Source: Aureobasidium sp. EXF-3400 (Eukaryota > Ascomycota > Dothideomycetes > Dothideales > Saccotheciaceae). Taken from it: a DNA stretch of 64,000 nt. Below are positions 56,896 to 64,000 of the stretch, piece after piece. Location of the stretch: positions 37,613 through 101,612 of the forward strand of contig SWBL01000179.1 in NCBI GenBank assembly GCA_024195585.1, given 5' to 3'. The notes beneath the pieces were generated by a model that saw nothing but the letters and a program-made list of their open reading frames with translations, did not search any database and had not been told where the DNA came from. The position numbers and the translations under genes were made by a program. Numbering within the stretch: the first letter of the stretch is position 1; the number at the start of each line of letters is the position of its first letter.

Positions 56896-58719
56896 ATGCC
56901 TGGTGCTATGCTTGCTACCACTACTGATGTCGATCAGATCGAGGCTCCAGTTACCTGGAAGGCCTACCTGATTTGCGCCTTTGCTTCCTTCGGAGGTATC
57001 TTCTTCGGTTATGACTCTGGTAAGCATCCATTCCTGCTATCAACCACCCTTCCACCTCCTAACAATCACTATAGGTTACATCAACGGTGTCACTGGTTCT
57101 CCCGTCTTCGTCGAAATCATTGAGGGTGCTGGCGCAACCGCCCTCACTGGGTCCCACAACTCTCTCATCACTTCCATTCTCTCTGCCGGTACTTTCTTCG
57201 GTGCTCTCATCGCTGGTGATGTCGCCGACACCATTGGTCGTCGTTGGACTGTCATCATTGGATGTGCCATCTACATCATTGGTGTTGTTCTCCAGGTTGC
57301 CTCTCACGGTCTCGGTCTGATTGTTGCTGGTCGTCTCGTTGCCGGTCTCGGTGTCGGTTTCGAATCCGCCATTGTCATTCTTTACATGTCTGAGATCTGC
57401 CCCCGCAAGGTCAGAGGTGCTCTCGTTTCCGGTTACCAGTTCTGCATCACCATTGGTCTCTTGTTGGCCTCTTGCATCAACTACGGTACCAAGGACATCA
57501 ACAGCACCGCCTCCTACCGCATCCCCATCGGTATCCAGTTCATCTTCGGTGTCGTCCTTGCTGGTGGTCTCTTCTTCCTTCCCGACTCTCCTCGTTACTT
57601 TGTCAAGCGTGGTAACGTCGAGGCTGCTCGCAATGCATTGTCCAGACTCCGTGGCCAGCCTGGCGATTCTGACTACATCGAGGCCGAGCTTTCCGAGATC
57701 GTTGCCAACGAGGAATACGAGCGTGCCATGATTCCCACCAGTGGCTGGGTTTCTGGTTGGGCCAACTGCTTCAAGGGTTCGGTCTGGAAGCAGAACAGCA
57801 ACCTCCGCAAGACCATCCTTGGTACCTCCCTCCAGATGATGCAGCAGTGGACTGGTGTCAACTTCATCTTCTACTACTCTACTCCTTTCCTCCAGTCCAC
57901 TGGTGCCATCAGCAACGCCTTCTTGATCTCGCTGATCTTCACCCTCGTCAACGTCTGCTCTACCCCCATCTCCTTCTGGACCGTTGAGAGATTCGGTCGT
58001 CGTCCTCTGCTCATCTGGGGTGCCTTCGGCATGTTGATCTGCCAGCTTATCGTCGCTGTTGTCGGTCTCACCGTTGGTTTCAACCACACCCACGATATCC
58101 CCAACCCCGCTGGTGGCGACCCTCTTACCCGCTCCAACAACATCTCTGCTGTTAACGCTCAGATTGCCTTCATCGCCATCTTCATCTTCTTCTTCGCCTC
58201 CACCTGGGGTCCTGGTGCCTGGGTCTTGATCGGCGAAATCTTCCCCCTCCCCATCAGATCTCGTGGTGTCGCCCTCTCCACCGCCTCCAACTGGCTCTGG
58301 AACACTATCATTGCTGGTAAGTTTGCTCCCAACATCAATGTTCACAAAAGCATGCTAATTTCTCTCTTTTCTCTCCAGTCATCACCCCGTACATGGTCAA
58401 CAAGGATGAGGGTAACCTCAGATCTTCCGTCTTCTTCATCTGGTTCGGTCTTTGCACTTGCGCGTAAGTTTATCCTCATATCTATCATCGTTTCTTGTGC
58501 TGACCTCCTTCCGGTTTTGTCTACTCATATTTCTTGGTTCCCGAAACCAAGGGTCTTTCTCTTGAGCAAGTTGACCGCATGATGGAGGAGACCACCCCCC
58601 GTACCTCGGCCAAGTGGGTCCCTCACGAGACCTTCGCCACCTCCGTTGGACACGCCAACGGCGGCAAGCTCGACTTGGAGGTCGTCGAGGATGTCGAGAG
58701 AAAGGGCAGTGTCTTCTAA
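56896..58719 (+). CDS. MFS sugar transporter (hexose-type)
   Basis: Sugar/proton symporter of the plasma membrane. Exons 56896-57019, 57075-58316, 58379-58463 and 58515-58719 (551 residues). Twelve membrane segments and the sugar-transporter signatures: FGGIFFGYDSGYINGV, GDVADTIGRRWTVI, GRLVAGLGVGFESAI, PRKVRGALVSGYQF, PDSPRYFVKRG, QQWTGVNFIFYYSTPFLQ, GEIFPLPIRSRGVAL and LVPETKGLSLEQVD. Resembles fungal high-affinity glucose transporters. The third intron (58464-58514) starts GTAAGT and ends CTGACCTCCTTCCGG; only this GG end restores CTCA-FVYSYFLVPETKG. Strong C-ending codon bias suggests high expression. Confidence 0.92.
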
Positions 58720-60453
58720 GCGCTCCATGTCTCCCTCGCATCATAACCACAAATCGCACAAAGAGTTCAAGATATCCACAACTTTATTGTACATTCTTCG
58801 CAATGTCAATAGTTGCTCAGTAAATCAATAATGCATTTTCTACTTCAATATTCCTTTCGTCTTCATAAAGTGGTGAGAGTGAGCTGCGAAAATGTACAAC
58901 ATTGTTTGAAAACAGGAAACGCTCATTGAGAGCCCAGCTACTTGCCAGCTCGTTTCTGTACAGATCTGGTATACCCCGCATGACAAAATCCTTCACCAGG
59001 GGAAGGTTGCGTCTTTTTGTGATTGAGTTGTGCTGATCATGATCGACAGTGAACGGCTGGCCCGGTGTACTTTACCCCGACCGTCCAGATCAAAAAGCAC
59101 CGAGAATCATTCCGATATCCTCGTTCATCGTTAGAAAGCACTACTGAGCAATACATTAGGATTCAATATTACTCCTTCAAAGGTCATGCAGTCAGCTGGA
59201 AAGAGCACCTTTCTCGGATGCGAACACGCCACCCCCTCACAGGATAGACCCTGTATATCCACATCTTGACATGGTTGCAGACAGCATCTCAGGGAGCAGC
59301 TTCCTCGGCCGACCACTATTTGATGACTAAACTTCCAATTCTAAGAATAATGGTCATTTATCATCACTTCGCCGCGGCGTCGCAAAGCACGGGAGTTTCT
59401 TCTTTCTCGCATTCTGGCCACCATACCGCGTCTCGACCCTTGGTCCGCGCATCTTTGTGTCACTCAGACCTCATCTCGACCCCACCTCGTGTCGGGCGAC
59501 AACACCAAGCTTCTCGCGTTGCGGTTCGCGTTACATCAGCAATCTTGATCCTCGGAGAACATCAGCTTTCGTCTCATCGAGGACGAAGCCAAAAACTCAG
59601 CTGGTCAGCGCATAACGTCAATGGAAACGAACAAGCAACAGCCAATTTGCATGAATCGATTCTTGAATCGTTCGTTTGGCTTCAACGTCTAGCTTCTTTT
59701 TTCTTGTCTTTTGTGGCCGAGCAATTTCCAGCTGCCAAGTGACTTGGCTTGATCGCGTGACTCGAAAGTCACTTGTACTTTTTACGAGTACAGGATGGGC
59801 TGCAGGAGCGTGAACGATCTGTCGCACCTTAAGTCCTTCTCGCTCGAGGACAGAGCGATAACATAGGCCACCTGTAGAATAGCCTGCTACTAATTGTACA
59901 GCTTCGCCCTCATCAACAACCGCGAGTCGCAAGAACCATAGTGTAATGCCTCGCTACAGCTACGCTATACCACCTTCTCAGCTCGGAACAAACCATACAG
60001 CTTGTTCTTAAAGTACTCATGCTGTGTGTTACTGGCAGGTACAGTATGTCGCCAATCCAAACACGTTCTCAAGCACTTCATCATTCCACGTAAAAGACTT
60101 CTGCGAGCTCCATAGCTTTGTACAACAACCCTCGGAAGTTTGTCATGTTCACGTCGTTGGGCATATGTGGTGAGCGGTTATGGTAATCTGCAGTGTCATC
60201 GTCGCACATGAAGCTGCTACAGAATAAGTTGCTGCCTTTTCTTCTCTGATCACTCTATTTCCTTCTCTATTGTCTGTCAACCCGACTCCAAATCCACTGC
60301 GTCAAACTCTCTCAGACTATTATCTCGCTTCTCTGTGGACGCTGCCCTGACCCCAATAATATCGTGCATTTTTACAGCTACACGGAATACCACTAGCACA
60401 CGGGAGATTGTACTCCTAGAAGATACTCACGATCCGCAAAATCCGCTAAAAAT
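58720..60453. other. Intergenic between sugar transporter and GPI-type protein
   Basis: 1.7 kb; 3' region of the transporter on the left, repeat half-copy H on the right. Frames present (for example 59266-59742) are Ser/His-rich and not convincing. Confidence 0.5.
60355..60413 (+). mobile_element. Right arm of inverted-repeat element, copy H (partial)
   Basis: ATCGTGCATTTTTACAGCTA at 60361-60380 followed by CACTAGCACACGGGAG matches the right arms of copies B to D. A left arm is not recognisable upstream, so this is a partial or very decayed copy. It ends about 40 bp before the start codon of the next gene. Confidence 0.55.
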
Positions 60454-61044
60454 ATGTATCTTATGATATCGACCCTGGTTGTTATGGCTACCTTTGTCCT
60501 TAGCCAGAACAACACGAACCCAACCTCAACAAACTCACTCTTCGGCTCTCAAGCCTCAGTCAATCTTGCAGCTGAATCATCTCTGGTATCTGCAGCTTTA
60601 GACTCTATGTCCTCAGACGCAGCAACCGCGACCGGAATTTACAAGTCGCAAATGCAAAGCCAATATTCTGCTTACTCATCCGAGGCCTATGCTGGGTTAT
60701 CGAGCCAGGCAATCGCTATCAGCAGTCAACTGGGAAACTCGGTGTCTGTAGCTACGACAGCCTCGACATCACGTTCGAACTCGACATCAGCATCTGCTAG
60801 TGATGTACCGGCAACCAGATCGATGGCTACTTCCTCAGGTTCTGCGTCCAATTCCCCAATCCCTTCTACTATCAGCGAGTCTATCAGATCGTCGGGTACC
60901 AGAAACTCGGCCTCTTCAAATGCCGCTCCTACAGCTACTCGCATATCGGCTTCCTCGAGTGCTTCCACTGGAGCTGCAGTAGTTGCACTTCCTGCATTAG
61001 GTCGTCTGGCCAGCATTCTGATGGTAATAGCGAATCTGTTGTAA
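60454..61044 (+). CDS. Ser/Thr-rich secreted protein, probably GPI-anchored
   Basis: Single exon, 196 residues. The N-terminus MYLMISTLVVMATFVLSQNN is a signal peptide. The middle is rich in Ser, Ala and Thr with scattered N-x-S/T sites. The C-terminus ends in a small-residue stretch and a hydrophobic tail (ALGRLASILMVIANLL), the pattern of a GPI-attachment signal. This fits a heavily O-glycosylated wall protein. Low-complexity sequence makes orthology hard to see, and it may be lineage-specific. It lies between repeat arms H (just upstream) and I (just downstream). Confidence 0.6.
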   Translation: MYLMISTLVVMATFVLSQNNTNPTSTNSLFGSQASVNLAAESSLVSAALDSMSSDAATATGIYKSQMQSQYSAYSSEAYAGLSSQAIAISSQLGNSVSVATTASTSRSNSTSASASDVPATRSMATSSGSASNSPIPSTISESIRSSGTRNSASSNAAPTATRISASSSASTGAAVVALPALGRLASILMVIANLL

Positions 61045-61069
61045 CATCTTACTTGGGATTCATCCGGTT

Positions 61070-61262
61070 GTTGTCTCTACTTAGCATATGCGTGCTCGTT
61101 TAATGACCGCTACGAAACTACTTGAATTGTGGGAAAGGCAGCCATCAACGAGAGCCACCTTCTTCATTTAAAACGCTCTCTCCGGTGGCGCTCTCGATCT
61201 GAAAAGAACCGTGCATTCTTATAGCTTGCAAACATGCTTGTTGTCACCATGGGAGGAAGACA
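61070..61262 (+). mobile_element. Short inverted-repeat element, copy I (decayed)
   Basis: Right inner repeat CCGTGCATTCTTATAGCTTG (61209-61228) and right arm CACCATGGGAGGAAG. The left side (CGCTACGAAACTACTTGAAT) is only weakly similar. The centre has CTCTCTCCGGTGGCGC, similar to other copies. Ends estimated. Confidence 0.5.
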
Positions 61263-61462
61263 AGATGAGATTCGGATGAGTTAGCCTGAACCAACAGATT
61301 GAAGAGAAATATTCAGGTTCAGGATTTCGGTTTTGATGGCGCAGATCATCTCAGCACATCTTCCGAGTTTGCCTCTGCAACACCAAGTGATTATGCATCC
61401 GGTCCAGACCTGTCAGACGTTGAGCTGTCATCAACACATGCCCTAACGCCAATCTGCGAGTT

Positions 61463-62533
61463 ATGACATACCAAACTCGACCTGATACTTACGGTTATGC
61501 AATGCCATCGCAGGCAAGCGTAACTGGTGCTCTCGGCGCCACAGATGTCAAGGACGCCATGGTCGTCTGCTTCCTCAACCTCAATTCTATGGAGGTCAAG
61601 TCATTGAAGCTCGCCGCCCGAGAAGCTCTTCGCACACCGTGCCGCTTCCCTGCAAAAAGGAACATTGTTTGGGAGGATGAAGTGGTCTGTGAGCGCGGAG
61701 ACACTCCCCAGATCTGGATGCTCGAAAACAACAACCAGGCACGCATCGTATCGAGACTTCCCGAGCAAGAGACATCATGGTCGAGCACCACACATGGTCT
61801 CGCCTCTTCAAAGGCTTGAAATTGGCAGAGAAGGACGCCGAAATCAGTACCGACCCCAACCACCGCTACCACAACGCGCCCTTTGAACTTCGCATGCATC
61901 TTCTCAACAGGGTGCTCGCAACCTGCGCTGTCGAGATCCGCAAGAATCCCAAGCGTCGCACAGCTCGCTCCGACGCAAAAGTCCAGTTCAGGGTGGTTGA
62001 TCGCTTCAAGTGTCCATACCAATTTGGCCTGGCAGCGGGAGGAGTCTTTGGTGACAATGACAGCGACGACGACATCCAAATTGTTACACTAACACCTAGC
62101 CGCAAGAGAAAGCGTACCCTTCGCAACACCGTTCTGAGCCTGCAGCAAGCTGGTAAACGTGAGCAGATTGTTAGTCTCGACCTTCTCTGCACTGGTGCTG
62201 CTCTTCCAGGCCAGGGTGACATTTTGGTCAGCGATCTTGACATTGAAAAGGTTTGGGTCAATGCAGGAGTAACTCATCGGGGACATTCGCTCAAGTGGCG
62301 CTATGAGAACAAAACTCTCTCTGTCAACAATACAGAGCGCTTCCAAGACATGATCAATACATAGTACAATGCCGGCAAGAAAGAAGAGTTCACCCTGACG
62401 ATCATGAAGAACCCTGAGCCTGAAGATGGGGAGCTTTGGTAAGTCGAATTAACAATATATCCTGCCAGCATTGTACTGACTCGCACGTAGGGATGATATG
62501 GTTCCTCCGTACTCGACTCGCAGGACATCGTAA
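61463..62533 (+). pseudogene. Unknown fungal gene with in-frame stop
   Basis: Reading-frame and splice signals suggest exons 61463-61688, 61772-62438 and 62491-62533. Intron 1 (83 nt, GTGAGC...AG) brings two overlapping open frames together (VWEDEVV-YIMVEHHTWSRLF). Intron 2 (52 nt, with TACTGAC) is canonical, and the last exon ends MVPPYSTRRTS. A TAG at 62362-62364 interrupts exon 2, between FQDMINT and YNAGKKEEFTLTIMKNPEPE. The codon was probably TGG (Trp). The product has a C-terminal part resembling a small folded domain and a basic KRKR patch; no named family recognised. It could be a recent pseudogene, a truncated but working gene, or a sequence error. Confidence 0.5.
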
Positions 62534-63686
62534 GACAGCGGCGGGCTTTTATTAGGCCTATCCTTTGAGTGATAGTAGTGGGTTGAGAGACGCGCGTAAT
62601 TTTCTTTCGGTTTTGTCTCCTGTCGTTGACTTTTTTTCCCTTTCTTTGATGTTTCTGTTTTCGTCGCGCAGCAGAATTCAGTCTAACACACCTTGACATT
62701 ATACCAAAATGCGTTGCCAATGTTGGATTTTATCAGAACATGCTCTGTGTTGTTTCCAGGAAAGCCTTGCCCGTTGTTGGTTGCCACAGATAGGAAGAAG
62801 ACCCTACGTGTTTGTATAGGTGTTGCAACACGATGTCAAATCTTCGAGCCAGACAGGTAAAGAAGCAAAGAGATCGAGACTGCATGACATGTTCGATGCA
62901 TTGTAGGAAATGATGACGTTTGATAGAATAACACACAAGATGCAATGACAGCGCGATTCCACATCTTTTCATTCTTTGCAGCACAAGAACAGTACTAGAG
63001 ATATAACGCGTGTAGCTATAAAAATGCACGATACTACTGGGAAACAGGATAGTGGCCAGTGAGATGCGACAACTCACCGGCTCTCTCTGGACATACCTCT
63101 GCCACTGTAAACAACTGTGTCTTTTTATAGTATAAATTTGCTCTTCACTTTCATCGGAGTACGATGGAAGTTGCAAAAATTAGTACAAGAGGAGGACGTA
63201 AAACTGTAACGAACCTTGACATATGAGACGACTCATTGCCAGATCACACGGGATGAGTTCACCAGGAGACATAGTGCAGGGATGTCATGAGTTCTAGCCT
63301 TACTTGTAGGTCTCAAATGTAGCAGCCCAGTGTCGCTGACAGTGCAGTAGAACCAAATTCATGCCGCTAGCCTTGAGATATATAGCTTGACTTGTAGATG
63401 GATACAGTCAAGAACTCTAGCGAACATGATTGAATCAAACATCTTGATAGCCAAAGGAATGTGCTCGTGTGGACAAGATTGAACGAGGAGAAGATGGTCA
63501 CGATGGGACTGGAGATGGTAAAGAATGCACAAAGAGACAAGAAGCTGTGAGAACAAAGACAGAATTTTGGGGTGGGAATCATTTTGAAATTGAGAATTTG
63601 TCTTCCCCAGTTGCCAGACCGCTAATTGAATAACAAAACGCCGGTCATGTCGCAAGCAAGACTTTTCATATCTAAGAAGAAAACAT
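62534..63686. other. Intergenic with repeat copy J, uL3 3' side
   Basis: 1.15 kb between the interrupted gene and the end of the uL3 gene. Contains repeat copy J and the uL3 3' untranslated region. No other gene seen. Confidence 0.5.
62975..63165 (+). mobile_element. Short inverted-repeat element, copy J
   Basis: Left inner repeat TGTAGCTATAAAAATGCACG (63011-63030) and right ACTGTGTCTTTTTATAGTAT (63113-63132). The centre GATAGTGGCCAGTGAGATGC aligns with copy A's GTCTGGCCACTGAGATGGCG, and CGGCTCTCTCTGGACATAC with its other half. Same orientation as A and B. Ends estimated. Confidence 0.65.
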
Positions 63687-64000
63687 TTAAGCGGAGCGCT
63701 CGAGGTCCTTCTTGAGGGTACCCATGAACTGCTTCTTCTCAGCGGGGGTCTGGTAAGCACCGTGACCGAACTTGGAAGAGGTGTCGATCCACTTGAGCTC
63801 GACCTTCTCGGTGGAGCGGCGGGAAGTGTGAATGAACATGGACTTGCGGAGAGTGACAACGCGCTTCTTGACACCAGGGACGGAACCCTTGAGCATAATG
63901 TAGTCGTTGTTGATCTCTCCGTAGCGGACGAAGCCACCCATGGGGGTGATGGTCTTCTTGGAGACATCGAACTCGGTCGAGGCGTTGCCAGCATCGTCAC
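63687..64000 (-). CDS. RPL3: 60S ribosomal protein uL3 (Rpl3), C-terminal part
   Basis: C-terminal ~104 residues of the large-subunit protein uL3, which reaches to the peptidyl-transferase centre. The open frame enters from the right edge ([20 protein letters not shown]) and continues [60 protein letters not shown] and [19 protein letters not shown], ending at 63687. Very strong C-ending codon bias, as expected for a ribosomal gene. The 5' part lies outside the window. Confidence 0.97.
   Translation of the reverse strand, partial: DDAGNASTEFDVSKKTITPMGGFVRYGEINNDYIMLKGSVPGVKKRVVTLRKSMFIHTSRRSTEKVELKWIDTSSKFGHGAYQTPAEKKQFMGTLKKDLERSA

Noticed and set aside
57059..58345. 428-codon minus-strand open frame opposite the sugar transporter
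   Set aside because: Antisense shadow produced by the strong C-ending codon bias of the transporter; composition is Asp/Glu/Gly/Thr-rich and artefactual.
59266..59742. 158-codon plus-strand frame, Ser/His-rich
   Set aside because: No signal peptide, motif or splice evidence; probably chance.

Overview
The window is nuclear DNA of a filamentous ascomycete (Pezizomycotina; a dothideomycete would fit, but the sequence alone does not fix the class). The evidence is dense eukaryotic genes on both strands, many introns of about 48-60 nt with GT...CTRAC...AG signals, and a fungal gene set: Kre6/Skn1, Ssn6/Cyc8, Hit1, p150Glued, PL1 pectin lyase, laccase-like oxidase, and POT and sugar transporters. 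Exon joins below were inferred by reading frame and family resemblance, not by RNA data.

Layout. 1-6 kb: 5' part of a KH-domain RNA-binding gene (-), then a large low-complexity orphan (-). 6-17 kb: pyrimidine 5'-nucleotidase (+), Kre6/Skn1 glucan-synthesis protein (+), Cox11 (-) divergent from Hit1 (+), a ureohydrolase with a signal peptide (-), a MATE transporter (-). 18.7-26 kb: amino-acid/GABA-type permease (+), a decayed repeat island with three copies of a short inverted-repeat element plus gene relics, then an MFS transporter (-). 26-41 kb: Ssn6/Cyc8 corepressor (-), HMG-CoA lyase (-) divergent from DPH1 (+), p150Glued (+), a small conserved protein (+), a Ccc1/VIT1 iron/manganese transporter (-). 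41-51 kb: acid phosphatase/phosphoesterase (-) divergent from a membrane-anchored multicopper oxidase (+), a POT peptide transporter (+), a P-loop sulfotransferase-like protein (+). 51-64 kb: a possible small two-exon gene (-), PL1 pectin lyase (+), a 3 kb empty stretch, an MFS sugar transporter (+), a Ser/Thr-rich GPI-type protein (+), a conserved gene carrying an in-frame stop (+), and the 3' end of ribosomal protein uL3 (-).

Working logic. There is no single operon-like pathway. A nutrient-uptake and cell-surface theme is visible: pectin lyase with a sugar transporter, peptide and amino-acid transporters, a phosphatase, a copper oxidase and a vacuolar metal importer. It is interspersed with core housekeeping genes.

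Most unusual signals. (1) Two genes, the pectin lyase and the sugar transporter, each have one intron whose only frame-restoring 3' end is GG instead of AG. Both end in nearly the same string (CTGACCTCC-Y-T-M-CGG). A third gene has a GC-AG intron. (2) A dispersed family of ~210 bp elements with terminal and internal inverted repeats occurs about ten times, always between genes. (3) Several relics or broken genes lie beside those elements.
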